From: Nocardioides ginsengisegetis
Lineage (GTDB): Bacteria > Actinomycetota > Actinomycetes > Propionibacteriales > Nocardioidaceae
Length of the DNA stretch: 64,000 bases
Direction of reading: 5' to 3'
Assembly: GCF_014138045.1 (NCBI RefSeq)
Contig: NZ_JACGXA010000001.1
Span: 3,023,001 to 3,087,000 of the forward strand
In this document: in pieces, positions 26,541 to 37,100 of the stretch
How positions within the stretch are numbered: the stretch's first letter is position 1
Layout of the letters: every line of letters begins with the position of its first letter
Position numbers and translations under genes: made by a program
The notes under the pieces: generated by a model
What the model was told of the DNA's origin: nothing
Databases searched by the model: none
Seen by the model: only the letters and a program-made list of their open reading frames with translations

Positions 26541-28034
26541 TCAGGCGCGCGCCGGCTCCTGCTCCTGCGCCGCGTCATGGGCGTCCCACTGCTGGCGGAT
26601 GCTGCGCAGGTGCCGCCGCACCCACGGACCGGTGGACGCGGCGTAGACGAGGAGCGAGAGCGTGCCCGCGACGAGGAGCTGGGTCCAGCCCGGGGTCGTC
26701 AGCTCGCGAACCGCGAGCAACGTGGCGCCGACGAGGCAGGTGCCGAGCGCGGGCCGGGCGCAGGCCCGGAGCAGGTGCCAGGCCGACCCGCCGCCGTGGC
26801 GGCGCACCGCCCAGAAGGCCAGGGGGCAGACCACCAGCACCGCCACCAGCGGCTGGGCCACGCCCGCACCGACGATGCCGTCGGAGTGCACGGCGAACAT
26901 CAAGGCCGGCACCAGCGCCGCGATCCAGGTCCCCTGGATGGCCAGCACCGAGCGGGACGCACCCACGGCGGTGAGGTAGATGGTCAGGACGGTCAGCAGG
27001 ATCCGCATCGACCCGAAGACGCCCAGGACCGCCAGGACCGGCGCGGCCCTGCCCCAGGTCGGTCCGTAGACGGACACGACGAGCGAGTCCGCGAGGGCCA
27101 GGCAGCACAGGCTCACCGGAAGCGCCACGGCGGCGGCGAGGGCGAAGATCGCGGCCAGCCGTGCAGGCAGGTTGTTCCAGTCGCGGCGCACGTGGGCGAA
27201 CGCCGGGAGCGCCACCTCGTTGATCATCATGCCGAACACGCTGACCGGCCAGCCGGCGACGTTGTAGGCGAGGGCGTAGAGGCCGAGGGCCAGCGGGCCG
27301 AGCTCGCGTCCGACGATGACCGAGTCCACGTTGGTGAGGGCGAAGGCGACCACGCTGGCACCGGCGAGCGGGAGGCAGTAGCGCAGCACGGCCCGGGCCT
27401 CGCTGCGGCGCCACCCCGGCCGGAAGCGCGGGGTGATCATGGCGACGAGCACGGCCCACGACACGAGCTGGCCACCGAGCCTGGACCAGGCCAGGCCGTC
27501 GGCGCCCCAGCCCCGCTTCGCCAGGACGATCACCGCCGCGGTGCTGACGACGAAGTTGAGGACGTCGGCGACGAACCGCTTGTCCTGCCGGAAGTCGCGC
27601 ACGAGGATCCCGTAGGGCACCGAGGTGAGCCCGCCGAGAAGCACCGTGAAGGACAGGATGCGGATCGCCGAGGCCGCCTCCGGGGCCCCCAGGCTGGTCG
27701 CGAGGACCGGCGCCGCGAAGAACATCGACGCGGTGAGCATCGAGGACGCCGTGAGCGCGATCGTGAGCACGGTCGGGGCGATCGAGTGCAGGCTCCGGTC
27801 GGCGCGGACGATGGCCGCGCTCACGCCCAGGTCGCTGATGTTGCTGACGATCGCGTGCACGATCAGCGCCACCGCGAAGACGCCGAACTGCTCGGGTGCG
27901 ACCAGCCGGGCGACGACCACGCCGACGGCGAACTGCGCCAGACGGAGCACGAACGAGTTGAGGCTGGTCCAGAGGGCGGCGTGCTGCATCCGGCGGCCCA
28001 TCGAGGGACCGCCGGGGACCTCGACGGCAGTCAT
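26541..28034 (-). CDS. Wzx-type lipopolysaccharide flippase
   Basis: This 497-residue membrane protein has about 12-14 hydrophobic segments and belongs to the MOP superfamily polysaccharide transporters. The N-terminus (ALWTSLNSFVLRLAQFAVGVVVARLVAPEQFG in outline) is the typical family opening; later VDSVIVGRELGPLALGLYALAYN is a second hallmark. It should move undecaprenyl-linked repeat units to the outer face. ATG 28034 overlaps the stop of the GT2 gene (ATGA). It is the last gene of the minus-strand sugar-synthesis operon, which fits coordinated supply of substrate and transporter. Confidence 0.9.
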   Translation of the reverse strand: MTAVEVPGGPSMGRRMQHAALWTSLNSFVLRLAQFAVGVVVARLVAPEQFGVFAVALIVHAIVSNISDLGVSAAIVRADRSLHSIAPTVLTIALTASSMLTASMFFAAPVLATSLGAPEAASAIRILSFTVLLGGLTSVPYGILVRDFRQDKRFVADVLNFVVSTAAVIVLAKRGWGADGLAWSRLGGQLVSWAVLVAMITPRFRPGWRRSEARAVLRYCLPLAGASVVAFALTNVDSVIVGRELGPLALGLYALAYNVAGWPVSVFGMMINEVALPAFAHVRRDWNNLPARLAAIFALAAAVALPVSLCCLALADSLVVSVYGPTWGRAAPVLAVLGVFGSMRILLTVLTIYLTAVGASRSVLAIQGTWIAALVPALMFAVHSDGIVGAGVAQPLVAVLVVCPLAFWAVRRHGGGSAWHLLRACARPALGTCLVGATLLAVRELTTPGWTQLLVAGTLSLLVYAASTGPWVRRHLRSIRQQWDAHDAAQEQEPARA

Positions 28035-29143
28035 GCGCCGACCTGGTTGAGCCGCCACCACCGCAGCTCGTTGCGGAGCCTGTTGCGCGCGGCGCGGGGC
28101 AGCCATGCCGACCGCGACCGCAGCGGGGAGCACTCGCCGAGCGCGAGCGCGCGCCCCCGGTGGGCCTCCGCCTCCGGGACGATCTCCTGCCACAGCCCCA
28201 CCAGCTCCTCCACGACCCGGCCCTCCCGGCCGTGGGCACGGGCGCTGAGGATCCGGTCCAGCGCCTCGGCGGCGAGCGCCCTCCGGGCCTCGGTGTCGAG
28301 GGCCGCACCGACCGCGAGCGGCCGCGCGTCGTCGTCGAGGACGGCCCGGAAGGCCGCCCACCGGTGCCGCAGGTCGATCGCCGCGCCGTCCTGCTGGCCG
28401 GCGCGGAACGTCGTGGTGTGCATGTTGTCCTGGTGCTGGCGGTAGAGCGCCTGGTCGGGGCCGACCACGTAGCCCACGTCGGACACCGCGGCCACCCGCA
28501 TCCACATCTCCAGGTCGCCGGAGTGGGGCAGGTCGGCCCGGTAGCCGCCGACGGAGCGGAGCACCGACCCCCGTACGACCACCTCCGGTGACGCGATCAC
28601 GTTGTGGGCGGTCCGGCACCGGGCCCGCAGCCACGCCTCACCGGGCCACACGATCCAGTGGCTGGCGTCGAGCCGCGGCGTCGGCGGCACGCCGCCGAAG
28701 TGCCGTGCCCGCCCGTAGGCGAACCCGACGGCCGGGTGCTCGGTCATCAGGGCCGCGGCCCGCGTCAACGCCCCCGGAGTCAGCAGGTCGTCCGCCGACA
28801 CCAGCGCCACCCAGTCGCCGGTGGCGGCCTCGAGACCGTCGTTGTACGTCGCGATGTGCCCCTGGTTGCTGCGGTGCCGGATCACGGTGACCCGTGGGTC
28901 GGCCCGAGCCAGGTCGTCGGCGCGGTCGCCGCTGTCGTCCGGCGAGGCGTCGTCGACCACGATGACCTCCACCTCCAGCCCGGGCTGGTCGAGCGCCGCC
29001 CGGACCGCACCGGCCAGGTAGTGGCCGTAGCGGTAGCACGGGATGACGACCGAGGCGCGGCCCAGGCCGTCCTGGTGGTCCACGACCGGGACCGCCCGTC
29101 CCCCGCTCCGGGAGAGCGCGAGCGCCAGCCCCGGGGCGACCAT
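28031..29143 (-). CDS. GT2 family glycosyltransferase
   Basis: The 370 residues begin with a GT-A domain: ASVVIPCYRYGHYLAGAVRAAL, VEVIVVDDASPDDS and WVALVSADDLL, which supply the nucleotide- and metal-binding aspartates. HSGDLEMWMRVA corresponds to the acceptor-side ED motif. The last 130 residues are helical and basic, with no membrane segment. The start overlaps the aminotransferase stop by one base (TGATG) and its stop overlaps the flippase start. It probably adds the amino sugar made by the enzymes upstream in the same operon; this is inference from adjacency. Confidence 0.87.
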   Translation of the reverse strand: MVAPGLALALSRSGGRAVPVVDHQDGLGRASVVIPCYRYGHYLAGAVRAALDQPGLEVEVIVVDDASPDDSGDRADDLARADPRVTVIRHRSNQGHIATYNDGLEAATGDWVALVSADDLLTPGALTRAAALMTEHPAVGFAYGRARHFGGVPPTPRLDASHWIVWPGEAWLRARCRTAHNVIASPEVVVRGSVLRSVGGYRADLPHSGDLEMWMRVAAVSDVGYVVGPDQALYRQHQDNMHTTTFRAGQQDGAAIDLRHRWAAFRAVLDDDARPLAVGAALDTEARRALAAEALDRILSARAHGREGRVVEELVGLWQEIVPEAEAHRGRALALGECSPLRSRSAWLPRAARNRLRNELRWWRLNQVGA

Positions 29144-30255
29144 CACGCCGTCCCGTGGAGGGCGTGAACCAGGCTCGCGACCACGTGGTCCTGCTGCTCG
29201 CAGGTCAGGTGCGGGTGCAGCGGGAGGGACAGCAGCCGGCCGGCCGCCTCCTCGGTGACCGGGAAGCTGCCGGGTCCCCGGCGGAGGCAGGCGTAGGCGC
29301 CGGTGAGGTGCACGGGGGTCGGGTAGTGCACGCCGGCGCCGACCCCGGCCTCTGCGAGCTCGCCGAGCAGCCGGTCCCGGTCCTCGACCCGGACGACGTA
29401 GAGGTGCCACACGTGGGTGTTGCCTTCTGCCTCGACGGGCAGCCGCACCCCGGGCACGTCCGCCAGCAGCTCGCCGTAGCGGGCAGCAAGCCGACGGCGT
29501 GCGTCGTTCCACCGCGCCAGGCGCGCGAGCTTCGCGCGCAGGACGACCGCCTGCACCGTGTCGAGGCGGGAGTTGACCCCGATCTCGTCGTGGACGTACT
29601 TCGTGGGCGACCCGTGGGCCGCCAGCACCCGCACCCGGTGCGCCAGCTCGGGGTCGTCGGTCGTGACGGCTCCCGCGTCGCCGGCCGCGCCGAGGTTCTT
29701 GCCGGGATAGAAGCTGGTCGCGGCCAGCAACCCGATCCCGCCCGCCGGCTGGTCGTGCCGCCGGGCGCCCTGCGCCTGGGCCGCGTCCTCGACGAGCGGT
29801 ACGCCGGCGGCGGCCGCGATCGGTGCGAGCCGCTCCATCGGAGCGACCTGGCCGTAGAGGTGGACGGGCACGATCGCCTGGGTCCGCCGGGTGACCGCGC
29901 GCTCGACCTGGGCCGGGTCGATCAGCAGGTGCTCGTCGTCGACGTCCACCAGCACCGGCCGGGCGCCGAGCCGCGACACGGCCTCGGCCGTGGCGACGAA
30001 CGTGTTGGCCGGCAGGATCACCTCGCCACCGGGCCCCACACCGGCGACGCGGAGCGCGAGCTCGAGGGCGTCGGTGCCGTTGGCCACGCCGACGCAGTGC
30101 CGCACACCGATGAAGCCGGCGTACTCCTGCTCGAAGCAGGCGACCTGGGGGCCGCCGACGAAGGCGCCGCTCGCGAAGACCTCGTCCAGGCCGGCCCGCA
30201 CCTCGTCGGCGATCTCGGCCTGCTGGGACGCGAGGTCCACCAGGGGGATCCTCAT
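29143..30255 (-). CDS. DegT/DnrJ/EryC1/StrS sugar aminotransferase 1
   Basis: These PLP enzymes convert a keto-sugar nucleotide to an amino sugar. The 370 residues show PLVDLASQQAEIADEV at the start, GVANGTDALELAL, VEDAAQAQGA with the PLP-binding aspartate, and SFYPGKNLGAAGDAGA with the Schiff-base lysine. The pattern resembles WbpE, which forms 3-amino uronic acids, more than 4-aminotransferases; that would suit the Gfo/Idh gene upstream. It is coupled on both sides by overlapping codons. The substrate is inferred, the family is firm. Confidence 0.88.
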   Translation of the reverse strand: MRIPLVDLASQQAEIADEVRAGLDEVFASGAFVGGPQVACFEQEYAGFIGVRHCVGVANGTDALELALRVAGVGPGGEVILPANTFVATAEAVSRLGARPVLVDVDDEHLLIDPAQVERAVTRRTQAIVPVHLYGQVAPMERLAPIAAAAGVPLVEDAAQAQGARRHDQPAGGIGLLAATSFYPGKNLGAAGDAGAVTTDDPELAHRVRVLAAHGSPTKYVHDEIGVNSRLDTVQAVVLRAKLARLARWNDARRRLAARYGELLADVPGVRLPVEAEGNTHVWHLYVVRVEDRDRLLGELAEAGVGAGVHYPTPVHLTGAYACLRRGPGSFPVTEEAAGRLLSLPLHPHLTCEQQDHVVASLVHALHGTA

Positions 30256-30914
30256 GCGGACCGCCTGCCGGCCCGGGCCCGCATCGGCCGTGCGGGGACC
30301 CCGACCCACGTCTCGCCGGCGGGGAGGTCCTCGAGCAGGACCGAGCCCATCCCGAGCGTCGCACCGGCACCCACGCTGACCCCCTCGCGCACGGAGGCGT
30401 TCATGCCGATCCGGGCGCCGTGGCCCACCCGCACCCCGCCGCCGAGCGCGACCCCGGCACTGATCGTGCCGAAGTCGGCGACGCGGCAGTCGTGGGTGAG
30501 GGTCACGTTCGGCATCAGCACGACGTGGCGCCCGACGGTGACCGAGTCGGTCAGGACGACCCCCGCGAGCACGATGCTGCCCGAGCCCACCGAGCAGCTC
30601 TGCGGCACGTCGACGTCGGGGTGCACGACCCGCGCGTAGCGGACCGTCCCCGTGCCCATCGCGGTCAGCCGGCGCACGATCGCGGAGCGCGCCGCCCCGC
30701 TCCCGACGGCCACCACGACGGCGGCCTCCTCGAAGGACAGCAACCGCTCCAGGCCACCGACCACGCAGGCGCCGGACACCCAGGCGCCCCAGGTGAGCGG
30801 GTCGTCGTCGAGCACCACCACCCGCCCGGCCTCGTTGCGACCGTGCTCGACCGACAGCACCTCGCGGGCCAGCCCGCTCGCGCCGACGAGCACCAGCTCC
30901 GGTGGCGCGTTCAC
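30252..30914 (-). CDS. NeuD/PglD-family sugar O/N-acyltransferase
   Basis: This 220-residue protein has an N-terminal Rossmann-like part (LVLVGASGLAREVLSVEHG) and a C-terminal left-handed beta-helix of hexapeptide repeats (VSVGAGATLGMGSVL, VRVGHGARIGMNASV). This is the PglD/NeuD layout, which acetylates an amino sugar nucleotide using acetyl-CoA. The catalytic histidine is likely in LTHDCRVADFG. It sits between two DegT aminotransferases and overlaps both. Together with the gene upstream it probably makes an N-acetylated amino sugar such as a bacillosamine-like donor, though the position of acetylation is not known. Confidence 0.87.
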   Translation of the reverse strand: MNAPPELVLVGASGLAREVLSVEHGRNEAGRVVVLDDDPLTWGAWVSGACVVGGLERLLSFEEAAVVVAVGSGAARSAIVRRLTAMGTGTVRYARVVHPDVDVPQSCSVGSGSIVLAGVVLTDSVTVGRHVVLMPNVTLTHDCRVADFGTISAGVALGGGVRVGHGARIGMNASVREGVSVGAGATLGMGSVLLEDLPAGETWVGVPARPMRARAGRRSA

Positions 30915-32053
30915 CGCGGCACCCCTGCGGTGCGGAGGACCTCGACGACGCGCGCGTGCTCGACCGGGGAGAGCTGGTGGAACAAGGGCAGGATCAGGGT
31001 CTGGGAGGAGAGCCGGTCGGTGACCGGGAGCTCGCCCCAGCCGCAGTCACGGTCGGCGTAGGCCGGCTGCCGGTGCGCGGCCATGATCCCGCGGCGGGCC
31101 GAGATGTCGGCCTCCGCGAGCAGCCGCATCAGGCCGTCCCGGCCGACCGGGTGACCGGGCAGGACCTCGACCCAGAACGACTGGAAGTTGCTGGTTCCCC
31201 AGGGCGGGTCGGCGACGCAGCGCAGCCCGGGGACCCCCCGCAGCTGCTCGGTGTAGCAGGCCGCCAGCTCGCGGCGCCGCCGGACGATCTCGGGCAGCCG
31301 GGACAGCTGGACCAGCCCGAGGGCCGCCTGCAGGTCGGTCATCCGGTAGTTGAAGCCGACCTCGCCGTACTCCTCGGCGGGCGGCAGCACGGAGGTGTGC
31401 CGGGCCGCGGCGGAGATGCTCATCGCGTGCTCGCGCAGCTGCCGGGCGCGCGCCGCCCAGTCGGCGCGGGTGGTCGTCAGCATCCCGCCCTCGCCGGTCG
31501 TCAGCAGCTTGCGCGGGTGGAAGGACCAGCAGGCGATCTCGGCGCCGGCGCCCACCGGCCGGCCCCGGTACGTCGATCCCGCGCCGCAGGCTGCGTCCTC
31601 GACCACCACGATGCCGCGGGGGTCGCAGACGGCCCGGATCGGGTCCAGGTCGACCGGGACGCCGCCCTGGTCGACGACGATCACGGCCCGCGTGCGCGGG
31701 GTGATGGCGGCCCGGACCGCGTCCGCGGTCACGTTCCCGGTGGTCTCGTCCACGTCGATGAAGACGGGCCGCGCGCCGACGTACGTGGGCGCGTTGGCGG
31801 TGGCGATGAACGAGAAGGACGGGACGAGGACGTCGTCACCGGGCCCGATCCCGGCGACGACGAGAGCGAGGTGGAGGGCGGTGGTGCAGCTGGAGGTGGC
31901 GACGGCGTGGGGCGAGCCGACGGCGAGGCCGAAGCGCGCCTCGAACTCGGCCACGCGGGGGCCCTGGGCGACCCACCCGGAGGCGATGACCTCGGTGACC
32001 GCGGCGATCTCCTCCTCGCCGAGCCACGGCTGCATGACGTTGATCCGGCTCAT
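30911..32053 (-). CDS. DegT/DnrJ/EryC1/StrS sugar aminotransferase 2
   Basis: The second aminotransferase of the operon has 380 residues. The N-terminus INVMQPWLGEEEIAAV and SGWVAQGPRVAEFE are typical of PglE/ArnB-like 4-aminotransferases. VEDAACGAGS carries the PLP aspartate, and SFHPRKLLTTGEGGML the catalytic lysine. Its immediate partner is the PglD-like acyltransferase, which suggests the pair acts on a UDP-4-keto sugar. The locus has no obvious 4,6-dehydratase except possibly the NAD-dependent epimerase upstream, so the source of the keto sugar is uncertain. Confidence 0.88.
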   Translation of the reverse strand: MSRINVMQPWLGEEEIAAVTEVIASGWVAQGPRVAEFEARFGLAVGSPHAVATSSCTTALHLALVVAGIGPGDDVLVPSFSFIATANAPTYVGARPVFIDVDETTGNVTADAVRAAITPRTRAVIVVDQGGVPVDLDPIRAVCDPRGIVVVEDAACGAGSTYRGRPVGAGAEIACWSFHPRKLLTTGEGGMLTTTRADWAARARQLREHAMSISAAARHTSVLPPAEEYGEVGFNYRMTDLQAALGLVQLSRLPEIVRRRRELAACYTEQLRGVPGLRCVADPPWGTSNFQSFWVEVLPGHPVGRDGLMRLLAEADISARRGIMAAHRQPAYADRDCGWGELPVTDRLSSQTLILPLFHQLSPVEHARVVEVLRTAGVPR

Positions 32054-33051
32054 GACAGCCCCGCGAAGGCTCGTCCGGCGGCGATCTCGCCGCGCAGCGG
32101 GCGCCACCACGCGACCAGTTGCCGCAGCCCGTCCTCGAGGCCCACCTGGGACTGGAAGCCGAGGTCGGCGCGGGCGGCGGTCACGTCGGCGAGCCGGCGC
32201 GACACGTCGTTGACCGCCCGGGCCTCGGCGTGCTCGGGCTGGAGCTTGGACCCCATGACCCGGAGCAGGGCCCCGGCCAGCTCCGCCAGGGTCGTCTCGG
32301 TGCCGCTCCCCACGTTGTAGGCGCCCTCGACGACGTCGGACTCGGCGGCGAGCACGTTGGCGCGGGCCACGTCGGTGGTGAAGACGAGGTCCATGGACTG
32401 GCTGCCGTCACCGAAGATCACCGGTGCGAGGCCGTCGTCGATGTGCTCCATCCAGCGGACCAGCACCTCGGTGTAGCGGCCGTGCACGTCCATCCGCGGG
32501 CCGTAGACGTTGAAGTAGCGCAGCAGGACGTGGTCCAGGCCGTTCATGGCCCGGAAGCTGCGGAGCAGCCCCTCGTTGAACGACTTGGCCGCGCCGTAGA
32601 GCGTGTCGGCGTTGTGGTGGTGGTGGCGCTCGCCCGTGGGGAACTCCTCGGCCATCCCGTAGACCGAGGCCGACGAGGCGGCGACCAGCTTGGAGACGCC
32701 GCCCGCGACGGCGGCCTCGACGACGTTGAAGGTGCCGCCGACGAGGACGTCGAGGGCCAGGCGCGGCTCCTCGGCGCACTGGGTGATCCGGATCGCCGCC
32801 TGGTGGAACACCACGTCCTTGCCGCGCACGAGGTCGTGGACCAGGTCGCGGTCGCGGATGTCGCCCTCGATGACGTCGACCCGGCCGGAGGCCCGCGCGC
32901 CGTCGAGGTTGACGTGGCGGCCGCGCACGAAGTTGTCCAGCACGGTCACGTGGTCGACCCCGGCCTCGACGAGCTGGTCGACGAGGGTCGAGCCGATCGT
33001 GCCTGCCCCGCCCGTCACGAGCACGTGCGCGCCGGCCAGCCGGCCGCTCAC
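32050..33051 (-). CDS. NAD-dependent epimerase/dehydratase (extended SDR)
   Basis: The 333-residue protein is an extended short-chain dehydrogenase acting on a nucleotide sugar. HVLVTGGAGTIGSTLV is the NAD-binding motif, SSASVYG carries the catalytic serine/threonine, and YGAAK the YxxxK pair. RYFNVYGPRMD and SMDLVFTTDVARA are standard for UDP-glucose 4-epimerase-like enzymes. It could be a C4 epimerase or a 4,6-dehydratase; the sequence by eye favours an epimerase. It starts at GTG 33051, overlapping the oxidoreductase stop, and overlaps the aminotransferase gene downstream. Confidence 0.87.
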   Translation of the reverse strand: MSGRLAGAHVLVTGGAGTIGSTLVDQLVEAGVDHVTVLDNFVRGRHVNLDGARASGRVDVIEGDIRDRDLVHDLVRGKDVVFHQAAIRITQCAEEPRLALDVLVGGTFNVVEAAVAGGVSKLVAASSASVYGMAEEFPTGERHHHHNADTLYGAAKSFNEGLLRSFRAMNGLDHVLLRYFNVYGPRMDVHGRYTEVLVRWMEHIDDGLAPVIFGDGSQSMDLVFTTDVARANVLAAESDVVEGAYNVGSGTETTLAELAGALLRVMGSKLQPEHAEARAVNDVSRRLADVTAARADLGFQSQVGLEDGLRQLVAWWRPLRGEIAAGRAFAGLS

Positions 33052-34115
33052 ACCCGCTCCAGCCACGAGTCGGTGGTGGAGACGTCGACGAGCGCGCCCC
33101 CGGCGGCGGTGCTGGCGGCCACCGCCTCGAGCACGGAGAGCACCCGCAGCCCCGCGGCCCCGTCGGTGCGTGGTCGCCGCCCTTCGCGGATGCTGGCCGC
33201 GAGCTCGGAGACCATCGCGCCGAGCGCCTCGCGCTCGGGCAGCGCCGGCGCCCAGGTGTCGCCGAGGCGGTAGGAGATCTGGCTCTGGTCGCGGTCGGCG
33301 GCGTCCACCGACTGCTGCACCAGGTCCACGCCGCGGTCGTAGACGCTGAGCCGCTGCTGGGGGTTGAGGTCGTCCCACACGAGGGTCCGCCGGGTCCCGG
33401 CCACCACCATCTGGCGGATCTTGGTGGGGCTGAGCCAGTTGACGTGCACGTGCGCGATCGCACCGTCCGCCAGGGGCAGGGTCAGGTAGCCGACGCAGGC
33501 CTTGCCGGCCGCGATCGGGTCGGCGCCCTGGGCCGCGACCCCGGTGGGCCGCAGCCCGCCGGGGAGGATGAAGTCGAGGATCGACAGGTCGTGCGGCGCG
33601 AGGTCCCAGAAGACGTCGACGTCGGGCTGGACGAGACCGAGGTTGATCCGCACGGAGTCGACGAAGAGCACGTCGCCCAGCTCGCCGGCCTCGATCAGCT
33701 CGCGCATCCGGAGCACGGCCGGGGTGTAGCAGTAGGTGTGGTCCGTCATCAGGACCAGCCCCTGGGCCCGGGCTTCGGTGACCATCAGGCGTGCCGCCGC
33801 GCTCGAGTGGGCCAGCGGCTTCTCCACCAGCACGTGCTTGCCCGCCCGCAGGGCCGAGAGCGCGATCGTGCCGTGCGTGCCGGCGGGGGTCGCGATCGCG
33901 ACCGCGTCGACGTCGCCTCGGACGAGCACGTCCGTCAGCTCCCCCGTCACCAGCACGTCGCGGCTGCCCCCGACCACGCGCTGAGCGCGTTCCAGGTCGC
34001 GGTCACACACCGCGACCAGCTCCCACTCGTCGCTCGCACGGAAGTTGCGGACGAGGTTGGGCCCCCAGTAGCCCGCCCCGACCACGGCCACTCCGAGCCG
34101 TCGTGTTGTTGTCAT
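33048..34115 (-). CDS. Gfo/Idh/MocA family oxidoreductase (WbpB-like)
   Basis: This 355-residue NAD(P)-dependent enzyme has a Rossmann domain with VAVVGAGYWGPNLVRNF and the family motif GKHVLVEKPLA, which includes the catalytic lysine. HDLSILDF holds the conserved H-D pair. The AGYWGPN start is characteristic of the WbpB/WlbA subgroup, which oxidises carbon 3 of a UDP-N-acetyl-glucuronic acid. With a DegT aminotransferase and a WbpD-like acetyltransferase in the same locus, a UDP-2,3-diacetamido uronic acid pathway is plausible. ATG 34115 follows the large secreted-protein gene by 20 bases. Confidence 0.85.
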   Translation of the reverse strand: MTTTRRLGVAVVGAGYWGPNLVRNFRASDEWELVAVCDRDLERAQRVVGGSRDVLVTGELTDVLVRGDVDAVAIATPAGTHGTIALSALRAGKHVLVEKPLAHSSAAARLMVTEARAQGLVLMTDHTYCYTPAVLRMRELIEAGELGDVLFVDSVRINLGLVQPDVDVFWDLAPHDLSILDFILPGGLRPTGVAAQGADPIAAGKACVGYLTLPLADGAIAHVHVNWLSPTKIRQMVVAGTRRTLVWDDLNPQQRLSVYDRGVDLVQQSVDAADRDQSQISYRLGDTWAPALPEREALGAMVSELAASIREGRRPRTDGAAGLRVLSVLEAVAASTAAGGALVDVSTTDSWLERV

Positions 34116-34135
34116 GGTGCTCCCCCCAGGGTCCG

Positions 34136-37100
34136 TCAGGCCGTCGGCCTGAAGACCACGTCGACGAAGTAGTTGGTGCTCTTGTTGGTGGTGGTCGGGA
34201 AGCCGCCGCCGGTGGCGTAGCGGTACCGGCCGTTGGTCGTCGCCGGCGCCGTGAGGGGTGCCGCCTTCCACGCGCCGTTCTTGAAGAAGTTCGGCGTGGA
34301 CGAGTAGTGCCCCTTCGGGGCGTAGTACGACGCCACGTAGGTCTGGCCGGCCACGATCGGCACCGGCGTCGAGAACGTCGCCGTCTGCCATCCGCTGGCG
34401 GTCTCGTTGGTGAAGGTGACGGTCGCGAGCCGGGTGCCCGACGAGGACCACAGCGATCCCGTGTGCGTCCCGGTGTTGGCGGTCGCCTTGTAGAAGCGGA
34501 TCTGCGTGACGGTGCCGTTGACTGCGGAGCTGAACGCCACGCCGAGCTCGATCGCGAGCTTGTCGTTGGTGTCCACGGTGGTCGGTGCCACGCCCGTGAA
34601 CAGCGACGTGGTGTCGGTCGTGTGGAACGTCCACGACTGGGTCCCCAGGACCGCGCCCGCCGTCGACACCACGCCTGCGACAGTCACCGTGAGGTCGGCG
34701 TCGGCCGGCAGCACGGCCGCCGGCTTGAACGTCAGCGTCTTCTGGTCCGAGGAGAGGGACGCGGTGCCGGCGATGGTCGTCGTGCCCTGCTTGACCGTCA
34801 TCGACCAGCCCGACCCGACGGGTGCCGAGACGGTCAGCGACGGCAGGGTGTCCCGGGCGACGCCCGTGGCTCCCGGTGCCGGCGCCCGGCTGACCGTGGT
34901 GATCGTCGGCGCGGCGTACACGACGTCGACGAAGAAGTTCGTCCCGGCGGTGGCGGTCGTCGGGAAGCCGCCCCCGGTGCCGTAGGTGTAGAGCCCGTTA
35001 CTGGTCCCCCGGGCCGTCAGGTCCCCGGACGTGAACGCCGTGTTGAGGAAGCCCGGCGTCGAGGAGAAGTGGCCCTGGGGTGCGTAGTAGGACACCACGT
35101 ACGTCGCCCCCGCGGTGACCGTCACCGGTTGGGCCAGCGTGGCCGTCTGCCACCCGGTGGCCGTCTCGCCCGCGAAGGTGACCGTCGCCAGCCGGGTCCC
35201 GGTCGCGCTCCACAGCGAGCCCGTGTGCACGCCCAGGTTGTCCGCGGCCTTGAAGAACCGGATGGCCGTGACGGTCCCGGTCTTCGAGGCCGAGAACGCC
35301 GTGCCCAGCTCGACCGGAGAGCTCTCCGCCGCCGACGGGACGGTCGGCAGGTAGTCACCGAAGAGCGACTGGCTCGCGCTCGGGTCCGGGGTGCGGGTGT
35401 GGAAGGTCCAGGTCTGGGTGGCCAGGCTCGCCCCGGCGACCGAGGTCACGCCGCTGAGCACGACCCTGATGTCGGTGTCGGGTGGCATCAGCGCTCCCGG
35501 CGTGAACGTCAGGCGGGTCCGCGAGGCGTCCAGGCCGGTCGTCCCGGTGATCGGCGTACCGCTCGGCTGCTGGGTGACCGCCATCGTGGCCCCGGGGTTG
35601 ACCGGGTCGCTGAACGTCACCGTCAGGGGGGTCGCCCGTGGCACGTTGACCGCGCCGGGCGCCGGGTCCTGGGAGACGACCGAGAGGGGTGGGGCGGGCG
35701 GGGCGAAGATCGGGTCGACCAGGTAGTTGGTGGTCGAGGTGAAGCCGGGGAACCCGCCGGCGTAGGTGTAGGCGCCCGAGTCCGAGGCGACCCGGAGCGG
35801 TGCCCGGGAGAGGTCGGCGGCCGCGAAGGCGTTCGGGGTCAGCGAGAACGACCCGGTCGGCGAGCGGTAGGACACGACGTACTCGGTGTTCGCCGCGATC
35901 GGGTAGGGCTGGGCGAACGCCAGCGTCTGCCACCCGCTCGTCGACTCCCCGACGAAGGTGCCCTGCGCCAGCTCGGTCCCGTCCATCGCCCACAGGGAGC
36001 CCGTGTGCACGCCCGTGTTGTTGGGGCCCTTGTAGAACCGCAGGCCGGTGATCGTGCCCGCCTGGCTGGAGGAGAAGCGCACCCCGAGCGTGACGGGCGT
36101 GGACTCCGCCGGGTCGAGGACCGTCGGGAGGAGCGACTCGTCGAAGAGCGTGCACGGGCAGACGCCCGGGACACCCGGCGGCCGGGCCGTCGTGAACTGC
36201 CAGCTCCCACCCGAGGTGACCCCGCCGCCGTCGAGGTCGGTGCCGGCGAGGGTCACCGTGTAGGTGACGAGGCCGCCGAGCGGGCTGGTGGGGGTGAACG
36301 TGACGACCCGGGACGCGGTGTCGTAGGTGGTCGCGCCCGGCACGTTGGCACCGTTCTGGTCCTTCACCGTGACCGTCGGTCCCGCCGCGGTGAGGGCACG
36401 CGAGAACTTCGCGCTGATCGTGGTCCCCGACGGGACCGACGACGAGGCCGGCAACGGCCACTGGTTGGTGACCACGAGCGGCGAGCTGTCGGCCGTCGAG
36501 AACACCGGGTCGACGTAGTAGTTGGCCTTCTGGAACGTCGAGACCGGCAGCTGCCCGGGCGTGCCGAAGACACCGGCCGCCCCGGAGCCCAGGCCGCCCT
36601 CCACCGCGAGCGGCTGTGCGGACACCGGCCGGTAGGAGAAGGCGAAGAGCTGCACGGCGTAGTGCCCGGTGGGCGCGGTGTAGGACACGGTGTAGGTCTG
36701 CCCGGTCGACACCGGGACGGCCGAGGAGAACGTCGCGGTCTGCCAGCCGGTGGGGGACTCGCCGGAGAACGTCACCTGGGCCAGCCGCTGCCCGCTGGGG
36801 CTCCAGAGCGATCCCACGTGCGTGCCGTTGTTCCCGGTGCCCTTGTAGAAGCGGACGCCGGTCACGAAGCCGTCCACGCGTGGGGTGAACCGCAGGCCGA
36901 GCTCGAGCGCCGCACCGTCGTTGGCGGCCGGGACCAGGGGCACCGCGTCGCCGAAGACGCTGCACGGGCAGGTGACGTTGAACGACCGGGTGACGGGCGT
37001 GCCGATGTTGGCGCTGTCGTCCATGGCGCGGACCTGCACGGGAGTGCTGCCCAGTCCGTGCTGCACGTAGGTGTAGCTCCACGAGCCGGAGCCGGTGGCG